This document shows, piece by piece, positions 1-9,020 of a stretch of 52,042 nucleotides of DNA. Positions within the stretch are counted from its first letter, which is position 1. Each line of letters begins with the position of its first letter. The stretch lies in NCBI GenBank assembly GCA_025057995.1, contig JANXEW010000001.1, forward strand, positions 467,426 to 519,467, given 5' to 3'. The notes beneath the pieces are model-generated. The model did not search any database. It was not told the origin of the DNA and saw only the letters and a list, made by a program, of their open reading frames with translations. Origin of the DNA: Thermofilaceae archaeon (GTDB taxonomy: Archaea > Thermoproteota > Thermoprotei > Thermofilales > Thermofilaceae). A program made the translations under genes and the position numbers.

Positions 1-1015
1 CTTCTTCCCTTAACGGCAGTGCGCCTTGGTTCTTCAGTAGGATTACCCCTTCTGCTCCAGCTTCATAAGCTATCTTCATGTGAGCCTCTAAGTCAGGCTG
101 ATTCGAGTACTTGTAACCTTTAAAAGCGAGAGATTTCTCCACCACCTTCAGAATCCGTTCAACGCTTTCATCTAGGTCGGACTCACTTAGTGAACCGCTC
201 TTAACAGCTTCAATGAGTTTAGCAACTATCTCATCGCTGCCGGGCATTATCAAATCGTTCCCAGCTTTCAACTGTTCTACTGGATTATCGCCAGCCCCCC
301 AGTCTGTCATGACTATGCCTTCGAAGTTCCATTCTTCTCTCAGTACCTTCGTTAGTAGCCATTCGTTCTGGGAACAGTACTTGCCGTTCAACTTGTTGTA
401 AGCACTCATGACAGCCCAAGGCTTAGCCTTCTTTACAGCTATTTCGAAAGGCTTGAGGTAGATCTCTCTTAAAGCCCTTTCTGAGACTATAGTATCGATA
501 ATGAACCTGTTAGTTTCCTGCTCGTTAGCTACAAAATGCTTAAGCGTCGCTCCAACACCAGTCGACTGAACACCTCTAACGTAAGCGGCAGCCACTTCTC
601 CACTAAGCAGTGGGTCCTCAGAAAAGTACTCAAAGTTCCTCCCACACAATGGGTGACGGTGTATGTTGACGCCTGGAGCTAGAAAGATGTCAACCCCGTA
701 CTCTCTAGCTTCTTCTCCTATCGCTTTACCAACCATTTCCACTATCTCCGGGTTCCAAGTTGACGCAAGCATTACAGGCACTGGAAACGCTGTCGCGTGA
801 CTCCATACTCCCCCCTGAGGTTCGATTCTTACACCTGAAGGTCCGTCAGCTGTAACCATGGATGAGACACGAACGTGCCTAGTTTCACCCGCTGATCCCG
901 GTACTCTCTTTGACCTTCCCATTCCGACAAGCACGTTTGCCTTCTCCTCAAGCGATAAGCTAGAGATAAGCTCGCGCAAAGTATTCGGTTTCGTTAAGGC
1001 TTTTTCCTCTTCCAC
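1..1015 (-). CDS. GH3 family beta-glucosidase/beta-xylosidase (N-terminal part, cut by window edge)
   Basis: The minus strand is open from the left edge to position 1015, giving about 338 residues of a glycoside hydrolase family 3 enzyme. It carries the family sequence KHFVANEQE and the block GIVMTDWG, whose Asp (D238) is the expected catalytic nucleophile. The catalytic TIM-barrel is therefore nearly complete, and the alpha/beta sandwich domain starts near the window edge (EGVILLKNQGALPLREE). The family releases beta-linked glucose or xylose from oligosaccharides, and the exact sugar cannot be read here. No signal peptide is visible, so it is probably cytosolic. I chose the GTG at 1015 because a TATA-like TTTATA lies about 25 bp upstream and no ATG is nearby. 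A GH31 enzyme follows divergently, consistent with a sugar-degradation locus. Confidence 0.93.
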   Translation of the reverse strand, partial: MEEEKALTKPNTLRELISSLSLEEKANVLVGMGRSKRVPGSAGETRHVRVSSMVTADGPSGVRIEPQGGVWSHATAFPVPVMLASTWNPEIVEMVGKAIGEEAREYGVDIFLAPGVNIHRHPLCGRNFEYFSEDPLLSGEVAAAYVRGVQSTGVGATLKHFVANEQETNRFIIDTIVSERALREIYLKPFEIAVKKAKPWAVMSAYNKLNGKYCSQNEWLLTKVLREEWNFEGIVMTDWGAGDNPVEQLKAGNDLIMPGSDEIVAKLIEAVKSGSLSESDLDESVERILKVVEKSLAFKGYKYSNQPDLEAHMKIAYEAGAEGVILLKNQGALPLREE

Positions 1016-1148
1016 AAGTCTTCTCTTCCGGTAAAACGTATAAAAGACTGTTTCTCTAATGAAAAAGGAAAACGGGAATAACGTACAATACTCTCTTCGT
1101 CTAGAGGGGAGTTTCAACAGAGTGCGTCGCTAAGTATTTTTCTATCTA

Positions 1149-1976
1149 ATGCAGTACGTCGATTTCATGTGGGGGCGAGTACTTCTTGATGAGATAGAAG
1201 GGTATGAAGTCGGCTCGAATAGGGTTATCCTCTGGTTCCTAGGTGGTGCAGGGGTAGCGGTTAAGACTGAAAAGTCAATTATCTATATCGACCCTTACTT
1301 CGGGGTTTCGCCCTCGAGAGATTGGTTGAGGATGATAGCAATACCCATCGATCCTGTTGAAGTTAGAAAGGCTACGGCAGTGCTCTCTACTCATGAGCAC
1401 GGGGACCATTGTCACAGGGAGACTATCATGCCGATTCTGGAGAACACGCGAGCAGTCTTCGTAGGTCCGCCTTCATCGTCAAACATCGCAAAGGGTTGGT
1501 TAAAGGATTCAGGGCTCGAAGACGTTCGTGTAATCGAGGTGAAACCCGGCATGGTCATCCAGTTGAATGACGCAACACTCCGAGTATTCGAGTCGGGAGA
1601 TGAGAACGCTCTAAGTGCGGTAACCTATCTCCTCGACACGCCCGGCGGCTCCCTTTTTCACGGTGGAGATACCCCCTACACTCCGAGGCTAGCTGAAATC
1701 GGTGACCGCTTTAGAGTAGATGTAGCACTGCTCAGCGTCGGCAGGAGCGCGAGAGGACGACGCGATTACATGACAGCTTGCGAGGCTGTTAAAGCCGCTA
1801 TAGACCTTAAAGCTAGAACCCTCATACCTCTCCACTACGATCTATGGAAGGCGACGAGAGAGGATCCAAGCCTAGTCGAGTATGTAGCAAAAGTTTGGAA
1901 AACTGATGTAGAAGTAAAGGTTTTATGTCTAGGCGATTCGTTAGAGTTGGAGAACGGATTACCTCGCTCTAGGTAG
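1149..1976 (+). CDS. Metallo-beta-lactamase fold hydrolase, UlaG-like
   Basis: This 275-residue protein has the metallo-beta-lactamase zinc motif HEHGDHC (H82, H84, D86, H87) preceded by the IDPYFG block typical of the UlaG / UPF0173 branch. A second metal-ligand region, FHGGDTPY, and a late LIPLHYDLW histidine complete the site. UlaG hydrolyses L-ascorbate 6-phosphate lactone, and archaeal relatives are uncharacterised lactonases or phosphodiesterases. Because it lies between two glycosidase genes, a sugar lactone or sugar phosphate substrate is a reasonable inference but unproven. It is divergent from the GH3 gene, and the GH31 gene starts about 50 bp downstream on the same strand. A later ATG at 1167 is also possible. 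Confidence 0.85.
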   Translation: MQYVDFMWGRVLLDEIEGYEVGSNRVILWFLGGAGVAVKTEKSIIYIDPYFGVSPSRDWLRMIAIPIDPVEVRKATAVLSTHEHGDHCHRETIMPILENTRAVFVGPPSSSNIAKGWLKDSGLEDVRVIEVKPGMVIQLNDATLRVFESGDENALSAVTYLLDTPGGSLFHGGDTPYTPRLAEIGDRFRVDVALLSVGRSARGRRDYMTACEAVKAAIDLKARTLIPLHYDLWKATREDPSLVEYVAKVWKTDVEVKVLCLGDSLELENGLPRSR

Positions 1977-2025
1977 TCCCGTCCTGCGCAAGTTATTTTG
2001 GTGTCCTGACTTTATACAAAGGCTG

Positions 2026-4236
2026 ATGGAGGACTTAGGTAGATCGATTGAGGTTAAGCTGGGGCCCTATACAGCATTAATTACCGTATACGCGTCAAAT
2101 GTCGTTAGAGTAACTTACTTGCCGCAAGGTGTTAAGCAGACGAGAAGCCATGTTGTCGAGAGGGAGCCCGCAGCTGTGCCTTACACAGTTGAGGAGTTGA
2201 ACGGTTGTACATTAGTCAACACTAGTGAACTGGAAGTAGTAGTTGACAAGGAAACAGGCGTCCTCGAATTCAGGTGGAATGGAGGCTCGCTCGTAGAACT
2301 TGGGAGAGAACTGAAGGAGAAGGAGGTGTTCGGCGAGAAAACTTTTGAAGTAAAACAAGTGTTCATGCTCGCCGACGGAGAAGCCGTCTACGGTCTAGGT
2401 CAACATGCAGGCTACAGCGCACACACCGGGCTTAACTATCGGGGGAGAACAGTCTACTTAGCCCAACGGAACACGGACATTGCTGTACCCTTTATGGTTT
2501 CAAACAGGGGCTACGGTATACTGTGGGACCTAAGTTCTATGGGGGTTTTCGAGTTCCGTGGTAACAACCTTAGAGTATGGTTCGAAGCGGGCGACTCGTT
2601 AGACTTCTATTTCATATTTGGACCGTCGCTGGATAGAGTCATAGCGGGCTATAGGTGGCTAACTGGATCCGCCCCTCTACTCCCAAAGTACGCTTTCGGT
2701 TACTGGCAATCGAAAGAAAGATACGCAAGCCAGGAAGAAATAGTTTCGGTTGTTCGCGAGTTCAAGGAGAAAGGGATACCGATCGACGTGATAGTCCAAG
2801 ATTGGAGGTACTGGGGAAAATACGGTTGGAACGCTTTCAAGTTCGACGAAGAGTTCTACCCCAACCCGGAGGAGATGTTGAAGCAGATCCACGCGCAGGG
2901 GGTACGCCTAGCGATATCCATATGGCCCTTCTTCGGCGAGGAGACTGAGATCTACAGAGAGGCGGCGGAGCTCGGTCACGTGATTCCGGGCACGGGTCTA
3001 GTGAACGTGTTTAAGGAGGAGTCAAGGAGGTGGTTTTGGAAAAAGATAAGGGACGTCTTCTTGAAGGTAGGAGTCGACGGGTGGTGGCTCGACGCTACAG
3101 AGCCTGAAGTTAAACCTATGCTCATCTACACCACGTGGCAAAGGGAGCTCAAAGTGAACGGAGGGAAAATGTTCAAACAACTCAACCTCTTTCCACTGCT
3201 TGAGGCTAAAGCCGTTTACGAGGGACAAAGAAGGGAAACAGGTAAAAGGGTGTTAATATTGACTAGGTCGGGTTTCACTGGCATTCAACGCTACAGTGTC
3301 GTCAACTGGTCGGGGGATGTAACCGGAGACTGGACAACTTTTAGAGCTCAAATATGGGCTGGCCTCAATTACTGCCTGTCTGGCTTACCCTACTGGACGA
3401 CAGACATAGGCGGTTTCTTCAGCGGGAGCCCCGAGACTGAAGGCTACAGGGAACTCTTCGTACGCTGGTTCCAGTGGGGGGCCTTCTGTCCTATCTTTAG
3501 GGTGCACGGCACCCACTTCCCTAAGGAACCGTGGCGTTTTGGACCTGAGATCGAGCGGATCCTCACTAAGTACATTAGGCTTAGGTACAGGCTGATGCCA
3601 TACGTCTACTCGTTGGCTTGGAGGGTGTACAGCGAAGGTTACACGATGATGCGGCACTTGGCGATGGAGTTTCCTGACGACGAAGAGGCTCTAGAAGTAG
3701 ATGACGAGTTCATGTTTGGACCCTTCCTTCTCATAGCGCCTGTCACAACACCTTCAACCTTTGAAAGAGAAGTGTATCTTCCGAAAGGGCTCTGGTACGA
3801 TTTCTGGACGGGAAAGATCTTCAGCGGGGAAAGGTATGTTACGGTCCAGTCCCCCCTAGATAGGATACCTTTATTCGTGAGAGCTGGAGCTATCCTACCT
3901 TTAGCCCCTTCAAAAGTTGGGAGCTACATGGAAAAGGTAAACGAGTTTGAAGTCAGAGTTTATCCGGGCTTGAACGGCTGCTTTTCTCTATACGAGGATG
4001 ATGGTGAAACGTATAATTACGAACGAGGTGAATACTCGTTAATTCCTCTAGAATGGGTAGATTCCGAAAGAAAGCTTATCGTAGACGTTAAAAAAGGTAC
4101 GTTGGAGTTGCCGGAGCTAAGGTTGTCTGTAGTGCTCGTCTCCGAGGGCAAGGGCGTCGGTGTTGAGGAATCTGAGCACGTCGATGCTAACGTTACCTAT
4201 AGAGGTCGTAAATTGGAAATTGAACTCCTAAGATAA
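2026..4236 (+). CDS. GH31 alpha-glucosidase or alpha-xylosidase
   Basis: The 736-residue protein is a full-length glycoside hydrolase family 31 enzyme. An N-terminal beta-sandwich (to about residue 220) is followed by the TIM barrel. The nucleophile block GWWLDATEPE places the catalytic Asp at D356, and the block WSGDVTGDW places the acid/base Asp at D431. Other family blocks are YWTTDIGGF and the C-terminal region containing LYEDDGETYNYERG. GH31 enzymes retain configuration and cleave alpha-glucosidic or alpha-xylosidic bonds. The WWLDATEPE form is common among alpha-xylosidases, so xyloglucan-derived oligosaccharides are plausible, but I cannot settle the specificity. No signal peptide is visible. 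It probably shares a transcript with the upstream UlaG-like gene. Confidence 0.93.
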   Translation: MEDLGRSIEVKLGPYTALITVYASNVVRVTYLPQGVKQTRSHVVEREPAAVPYTVEELNGCTLVNTSELEVVVDKETGVLEFRWNGGSLVELGRELKEKEVFGEKTFEVKQVFMLADGEAVYGLGQHAGYSAHTGLNYRGRTVYLAQRNTDIAVPFMVSNRGYGILWDLSSMGVFEFRGNNLRVWFEAGDSLDFYFIFGPSLDRVIAGYRWLTGSAPLLPKYAFGYWQSKERYASQEEIVSVVREFKEKGIPIDVIVQDWRYWGKYGWNAFKFDEEFYPNPEEMLKQIHAQGVRLAISIWPFFGEETEIYREAAELGHVIPGTGLVNVFKEESRRWFWKKIRDVFLKVGVDGWWLDATEPEVKPMLIYTTWQRELKVNGGKMFKQLNLFPLLEAKAVYEGQRRETGKRVLILTRSGFTGIQRYSVVNWSGDVTGDWTTFRAQIWAGLNYCLSGLPYWTTDIGGFFSGSPETEGYRELFVRWFQWGAFCPIFRVHGTHFPKEPWRFGPEIERILTKYIRLRYRLMPYVYSLAWRVYSEGYTMMRHLAMEFPDDEEALEVDDEFMFGPFLLIAPVTTPSTFEREVYLPKGLWYDFWTGKIFSGERYVTVQSPLDRIPLFVRAGAILPLAPSKVGSYMEKVNEFEVRVYPGLNGCFSLYEDDGETYNYERGEYSLIPLEWVDSERKLIVDVKKGTLELPELRLSVVLVSEGKGVGVEESEHVDANVTYRGRKLEIELLR

Positions 4237-4324
4237 ATAATTATCAGTTTTTAAGTCTTTACATTTTTTAACTAATGTTATGAGGAATAGATAAGTTTAT
4301 TAGAGTCTTTCAAATATTGTAGTT

Positions 4325-5023
4325 GTGGCAAGTTCTAGCGCAATCATAACAGACATATTTTCGAAGAGTTTCGACTTCATGTTAAAACTTCTGAAGGATG
4401 TAGGGAATCTCCTTATCTTAATCGTACTAAATATAATCCCAATAGTCAACTTCATAGTATTAGGTTATTTCTCTCAAGTAGTAAGACATGATCACGATGA
4501 TCCACCCAGGATAAGTGATTTCGGCATGCTTTTTGTCGAAGGGTTGAAGCTTGTCATAGCAGTTTTAATTTACGCGATAGTTCCACTCTTAGTCATATTT
4601 CTCGGCGCCGGTTTAGCGTTGCTTGCAGCTTTCACGTATCCATACCGATACGTAGTTGGTCCAGCTGTCATTCTCTCCCTTGCAATAGGCCTCCTTCTCC
4701 TTTTAGTATTCTTATTCATCGGTATGCCGGCACTTGCTCTTTTCATGCGGACAGGCGATTTTGGGAAGATCTTCGCTTTCGGTGAAGCTTGGGAACTAAT
4801 CACTAGGTTAGGTCTTCTCAATTACATTATATTCTACATAGCATTGGTAGTTTTCAACTTCATCGTTGGTTTCGTAGGCTCCCTTATACCCTGGGTTGGC
4901 ACGCTCATCTTAGGAGTTTTCTCAATGGCTTTCACTTTTAAGGCGTTATCAATCTTCGTAAACCTCAAATACCAAGTTCCCCCTCCACCGCCTCCGCCTC
5001 CACCACTTCCGAGCTTTGGGTGA
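4325..5023 (+). CDS. DUF4013-type multi-pass membrane protein with polyproline tail
   Basis: This 232-residue protein has the DUF4013 signature near its N-terminus (IIPIVNFIVLGYFSQVVR) followed by about five hydrophobic segments and an uncharged C-terminus of nine consecutive prolines. DUF4013 proteins are archaeal and bacterial membrane proteins of unknown function. The start is GTG at 4325, with a TATA-like AAGTTTATTAG at about 4293-4303, so the transcript is probably leaderless. The last 75 bp overlap the 3' end of the opposite-strand beta-helix gene, and the proline tract lies inside that overlap. Confidence 0.8.
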   Translation: MASSSAIITDIFSKSFDFMLKLLKDVGNLLILIVLNIIPIVNFIVLGYFSQVVRHDHDDPPRISDFGMLFVEGLKLVIAVLIYAIVPLLVIFLGAGLALLAAFTYPYRYVVGPAVILSLAIGLLLLLVFLFIGMPALALFMRTGDFGKIFAFGEAWELITRLGLLNYIIFYIALVVFNFIVGFVGSLIPWVGTLILGVFSMAFTFKALSIFVNLKYQVPPPPPPPPPLPSFG

Positions 5024-6637
5024 AGCTCTAATTTTCGCCCGGTACAGGTAGTAGAGAGCGGTGATAGTAGCTGTTAATGCCGCTATAGCGTAGTAATTAA
5101 CTTTCCAGACAGCTTTGAGAAAAGTGGGACCTGCAACCTGTAAAAGTATCCTAGGTTCTCTAGATACAGTTCTTCCAGCAGAGTCTTCCCAACGGTCGAA
5201 GGATACTAGTAAGAGGTTTACGGGTTTTACTTCCACAAATACGAAGCTGCCTTTGAGATACCACCCTGATCCGCTAGCGTAGCCTAGTTGAGTAACTGTT
5301 GTCACAGGCATTATAAGCGTGGGCTCGTCCAGCGGGTATCTATCCAAATTGTTTTCATCGAATCTGTAAACTCGGTCGAAGCTTCCTCGACCTGACACCC
5401 TCAGCTCCCAGAGATCGTTGTAGAAGTTCCCTTTAACCCCGTCATCCCAACTGTTGAGAGACTGGCTGACAAGTTGGACATGAACCTTGTTTTCAACAAA
5501 ATCGTTTCCCGTGAACATGTTGCCTTGGGACGCGTTAATGGTTACTCCATAACTGTTCCGCCAAAAAGCATTCTGAGCGAAAAAATTGGAGTTAGACGAA
5601 AGTATGCTTGCTCCAAACATTGAACCGGAGATGATCACGTCCAGGATCCTGTTCTCTGACGAGTTGGTTAACAGGAGCCCATTCCCCCAGCATTCGCTTA
5701 AATTCGAGTCTTTTAGAGAGTTTAAGTTAGAAGATTCTAGGTAAATCCCAAATCTGCTTCGTTCTACTTCGAGCTTCTCAACAAGACAATTGTTGGAGTA
5801 AGCGAGACGCAAGCCAACTTCGCCGTCCCTTAAACTACAGTTCCTGACTATGCAGCTCCTTGAACCCCAAACGTCTATGCCAACCAAGTTGCCTCTTAAG
5901 TTGCTTTCTACAACTTCTACCATGCTAGACTCGCTCACTAGAATGCCTACGCTTGAGTATTCAGCTGAAACACTAACACTTACATTAGAGCATCGGACGA
6001 GGACAACCTGCCCTACAACCCCCTTCACTTTTACACCTGAAGCTCCCTCGAAATAGACTATAGGTCTCCCGTTCACAACGTTACCGTCTACACGATTGCC
6101 GTAAGAGCGTCTAACGTACAATCCGCTAAACTCGAAAACATTGTCCTCGATAGTAGCGCCACTAGAGTCTTCGAGGAAGAGTCCAACCCTACTTTTATTT
6201 ACGATGTTCCGGGCTATACTGCAGCCCGTCGACCGCCATAGGCCGATGCCAACCCTGCCCCCAGTTACGTGCGCGTTCATAATCGAGCAGCGTGGGGAGT
6301 CGCTAACGTACACCCCGTACTCGAACTCTTGGACCATGATGTTCCTTACCGTGACGTTCGCCGCAGCTATGATGACGCCGATACCAGAGCCACTACCTGA
6401 GAGCACGTGCAACCCCCCGTCTAGAGTTGCCCCACTTTTCTCAACGAGGATCCCGTCTCCTGAAGCCTCTATGTTTTCCAACAGCAGATAAGTGTCTCCG
6501 ACACGCTTAATTGGAACCTCAGGTGGTACTACAGAGCCGTTAGGTAGGATACGTATAGCAGCTTCTTTCCTCGATTCGCAAGCTGCGAGGAAAGTAAACA
6601 ATATGAGTACAATCGGTAGCTTTAAAGCCAGCTTCAA
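4949..6637 (-). CDS. Exported NosD-like right-handed beta-helix protein with C-terminal membrane anchor
   Basis: The 562-residue protein begins with a signal or lipobox-like segment (LILFTFLAACES). It then has many short repeats of the right-handed parallel beta-helix/NosD type (for example IEDNVFEFSG, NCLVEKLEVERS, FTGNDFVENK). A C-terminal transmembrane helix (YYAIAALTATITALYYLY) is followed by a strongly basic tail (KWWRRRRWRG). The architecture suggests a surface-anchored protein that binds or processes carbohydrate, like other NosD/CASH-domain proteins. No catalytic residues can be assigned. The start is TTG at 6637, and no better start is visible before the hydrophobic segment. Its last 25 codons overlap the convergent DUF4013 gene. 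Confidence 0.82.
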   Translation of the reverse strand: MKLALKLPIVLILFTFLAACESRKEAAIRILPNGSVVPPEVPIKRVGDTYLLLENIEASGDGILVEKSGATLDGGLHVLSGSGSGIGVIIAAANVTVRNIMVQEFEYGVYVSDSPRCSIMNAHVTGGRVGIGLWRSTGCSIARNIVNKSRVGLFLEDSSGATIEDNVFEFSGLYVRRSYGNRVDGNVVNGRPIVYFEGASGVKVKGVVGQVVLVRCSNVSVSVSAEYSSVGILVSESSMVEVVESNLRGNLVGIDVWGSRSCIVRNCSLRDGEVGLRLAYSNNCLVEKLEVERSRFGIYLESSNLNSLKDSNLSECWGNGLLLTNSSENRILDVIISGSMFGASILSSNSNFFAQNAFWRNSYGVTINASQGNMFTGNDFVENKVHVQLVSQSLNSWDDGVKGNFYNDLWELRVSGRGSFDRVYRFDENNLDRYPLDEPTLIMPVTTVTQLGYASGSGWYLKGSFVFVEVKPVNLLLVSFDRWEDSAGRTVSREPRILLQVAGPTFLKAVWKVNYYAIAALTATITALYYLYRAKIRASPKARKWWRRRRWRGNLVFEVYED

Positions 6638-7113
6638 TTAACCACCCCGCCACAGGCTGTCAGCTTCACAAGCTTTATGAACCACACCCCAAGCATGGGT
6701 ACCCTTCCAATAAGTTTCTGAAAACCTCATCGCTGGATGCCAAGTATGACCCACTCGTAACTATATAGATGCTACGAGGGAATCAAAAAGGTTTGAGTTC
6801 TCGTCACTATCTATGCACATGTCTGAGTGCTTCAAGACTAGTAGAACCGCTCTTTCGATGTAGTTTAGATCTAGATTAACCAGCTGCATTCTCGAAGCTA
6901 GGATTAGCCTCTTTGCGAAGCTCGCATACTTGAAGATGTCGATAGAACAGCCGGTTTAAAGGATCGGATATGTTACCTCGATTGGAAATACTTCGGGTAG
7001 CAAGAGCTTTCTATCGCGTCTCAGCTGCAATACATGGTCTTTGTAAGCCGAGTTACTGAACTACAGGGCCTAGACGTAGACAGTCTCACCGAGCATCATA
7101 CTTGAGGTTGCCA
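6638..7113. other. Gene-sparse region
   Basis: This stretch of about 475 bp separates the beta-helix gene from an AbrB-like gene. I see no tRNA, C/D sRNA or convincing gene. A 42-codon minus-strand frame (6761-6889) reads like protein but has no promoter-like sequence before it. A 29-codon plus-strand frame starts near 6970, also without support. A TATA-like GGTTTAAAGG at about 6952-6961 faces right. The region may hold decayed sequence. Confidence 0.4.
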
Positions 7114-7383
7114 ATGGTTAAAGTTGTTAAATCTTCAGATAGTATAGTTACGCTTTCCGTTGATTTGAGAAGAGGTTTAGGGGTAAAAGAAGGAGTTTTT
7201 CTACTTGTAACGGTTGAAAGAGTCAAGATCATCCTAAAGCCACTTGACGAAGGGGATCCCATAGAGAAGTACTCCACCACCTTACCGCAAGATGTAGAAG
7301 AGAATGAGGTACTACAAGTTTCATCGAGAGAGCTGGTTGAAAATTTAAACATTAAGGAAGATAGAGTAGCAGACTCGGCGTAG
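7114..7383 (+). CDS. AbrB/SpoVT-like small protein, antitoxin-like, orphan
   Basis: The 89-residue product opens with MVKVVKSSDSIVTLSVDLRR and GLGVKEG. This matches the swapped-hairpin AbrB pattern in spacing (beta strand, turn, short helix beginning LRRGLGVKEG), although the usual GQITLPKEIR core is diverged. About 40 residues of acidic C-terminal sequence follow. AbrB proteins bind DNA as dimers and often act as antitoxins. No toxin gene is adjacent: the downstream 130 bp contain no PIN or other toxin. I start it at the ATG at 7114 rather than the TTG at 7102. It could be a relic of a toxin-antitoxin pair or an independent regulator. Confidence 0.55.
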   Translation: MVKVVKSSDSIVTLSVDLRRGLGVKEGVFLLVTVERVKIILKPLDEGDPIEKYSTTLPQDVEENEVLQVSSRELVENLNIKEDRVADSA

Positions 7384-7514
7384 TAGAGTGAAAGTATTTC
7401 GAGTAGTCCTATACTCGCGTAAACCGGTCTCCCGCACACGCACTTAACCCCTAGCTTTCAACTGCTACAGTTGTAAAGTAACAGATTTAACGGCGGCTTC
7501 ACACCGAGTTTCGC

Positions 7515-8924
7515 GTGCAACTTCAGGTGTTGAGCCGCAGTGAGGTTCGCGCTGTCCACGAAGCTTCGATAGAAGTTCTTGAACATGTAGGTGTCCGGAT
7601 TCTTGAGCCTCGTGCCCTGGAGATGCTTAATGAGTTTGGATGTACAGTTGATCGTGAAACCTCCATTGCGCACATTCCCGAGAGCTTAGTTATGGAGAGC
7701 GTGAAGAAAGCCCCGCGAAGCTTCACCCTCTACGGAAGGAAAAAGAAGATGATACTTGAGGAAGGTCGCACTTACTTTTCAACACAGGGGACAGCTATTT
7801 TCGTGTTCGACCCTTTCACCGGTGAGAGGAGGTCATCCACCCTCAAGGATGTAGAAAACTTCTACAGGCTCGCTGACGCGCTTGAGAACGTCCACCACGC
7901 GACACTAGTCGTCTACCCTACGGACGTGCCTGAGCACAAGGCTCACGCTTACGCTCTTCTCGCAGCTTTAAAAAACACTACAAAGACGATAGACGTGTAC
8001 GCGAGAAGTAGAAGCGATGCGCTAGACTGCGTTAAAATAGCTTCAATAGCCGCTGGTGGACTTGATGAACTAAGAAAGAAACCGATGATTCTATTCTTTT
8101 ACAACCCTATTAGCCCGCTTCAGCATTCGAGAGAGCTTCTAGAAGGGCTTATGGTCTTTGCGGAAAACTCCCAGCCCGTAATCATCGCACCTGAATGCCA
8201 AGCCGGAGCCACAGCTCCAGCAACTCTAGCTGGTCTGCTCGTCCAGCAGAACGCGGAAGTTCTATCGGCGATCGTGGTCGCTGAACTCGTGAACCCTGGT
8301 ACACCAGTGCTCTATGGTACTGTGTCTACGATAATGGATATGCGGACGGGGAACATCGCGCTTGGAAGCGTTGAGACGGGTCTCATAAACGCCGCTACAG
8401 CTCAGATCGCTAGGTACTACGGTCTACCGTGTAGGGGTACTGGCGGTGTTACAGAAGCTAAAGCACCTGACTTTCAAGCTGGTTTCGAAAAAGCTGTTAC
8501 GTTGCTTATGGCCTCTCTCTCGGGCGTTAATTTCATCTATGATGCCGCAGGCTCGCTTGACTCGACGCTTTCTGCAAGCTATGAGCAGGTCGTCATGGAC
8601 GATGAATTGTGCGGTATCGCGGCTAGAGCTGCCAAGGGCGTAGAGGTGAGTAGTGAATCCCTAGCTTTAGAGGTGATAGAAGATGTGGGACCTGGAGGTC
8701 ACTACTTGAACAAAATACATACAGTGAAACATGTTAGAGAGGAACATTATATCCCGAAGCTCTTCACAAGACTGAGATGGGAAGCTTGGCTTTCTGCAAA
8801 AGGGATGTTAGAGCAGGCGAGGGAAAAGGTTGAGCGAATATTGAAGGAGCATGAACCAGAGCCGCTGGACCCCAGCGTGGAAAGAGAATTGACTCTGTAT
8901 GTTGAAAAATTTTTAAACGATTAG
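7515..8924 (+). CDS. MttB-family (trimethylamine/quaternary amine) methyltransferase, non-pyrrolysine
   Basis: The 469-residue product belongs to the MttB superfamily, which transfers a methyl group from a tri- or quaternary amine to a corrinoid protein. Family landmarks are FSTQGTAIFVFDP, GTVSTIMDMRTGN, LGSVETGLINAATAQIARYYGLP and GTGGVTEAKAPDFQAG. Methanogen MttB reads an in-frame amber codon as pyrrolysine in the GTGG/DFQAG neighbourhood. Here the frame has no internal TAG, so it belongs to the non-pyrrolysine branch, which includes glycine-betaine and carnitine-type demethylases. The substrate is unknown. The start is GTG at 7515. An APC permease follows 96 bp downstream and may import the substrate. 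No MttC-like corrinoid protein is in the window. Confidence 0.9.
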   Translation: MQLQVLSRSEVRAVHEASIEVLEHVGVRILEPRALEMLNEFGCTVDRETSIAHIPESLVMESVKKAPRSFTLYGRKKKMILEEGRTYFSTQGTAIFVFDPFTGERRSSTLKDVENFYRLADALENVHHATLVVYPTDVPEHKAHAYALLAALKNTTKTIDVYARSRSDALDCVKIASIAAGGLDELRKKPMILFFYNPISPLQHSRELLEGLMVFAENSQPVIIAPECQAGATAPATLAGLLVQQNAEVLSAIVVAELVNPGTPVLYGTVSTIMDMRTGNIALGSVETGLINAATAQIARYYGLPCRGTGGVTEAKAPDFQAGFEKAVTLLMASLSGVNFIYDAAGSLDSTLSASYEQVVMDDELCGIAARAAKGVEVSSESLALEVIEDVGPGGHYLNKIHTVKHVREEHYIPKLFTRLRWEAWLSAKGMLEQAREKVERILKEHEPEPLDPSVERELTLYVEKFLND

Positions 8925-9020
8925 GGGGACATATTTTTCTTTCCATACTACCCTATCCGTTACATTTAAACGCTCTTGATGTTAACCCAACTTATAAGGG
9001 TTCAAGTAGGGGGTGGATTG

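Noticed and set aside
818-836. tRNA TpsiC-like GGTTCGATTC
   Set aside because: Lies in frame within the GH3 gene, with no matching acceptor or anticodon stem.
6761-6889. 42-codon minus-strand frame with protein-like composition (MQLVNLDLNYIERAVLLVL...)
   Set aside because: No TATA-like box at the right distance and no recognised homologue; may be decayed sequence or chance.
7384-7514. Possible toxin partner for the AbrB-like gene (frame starting VKVFRVVLYS)
   Set aside because: Only about 20 codons and no PIN or other toxin motif.
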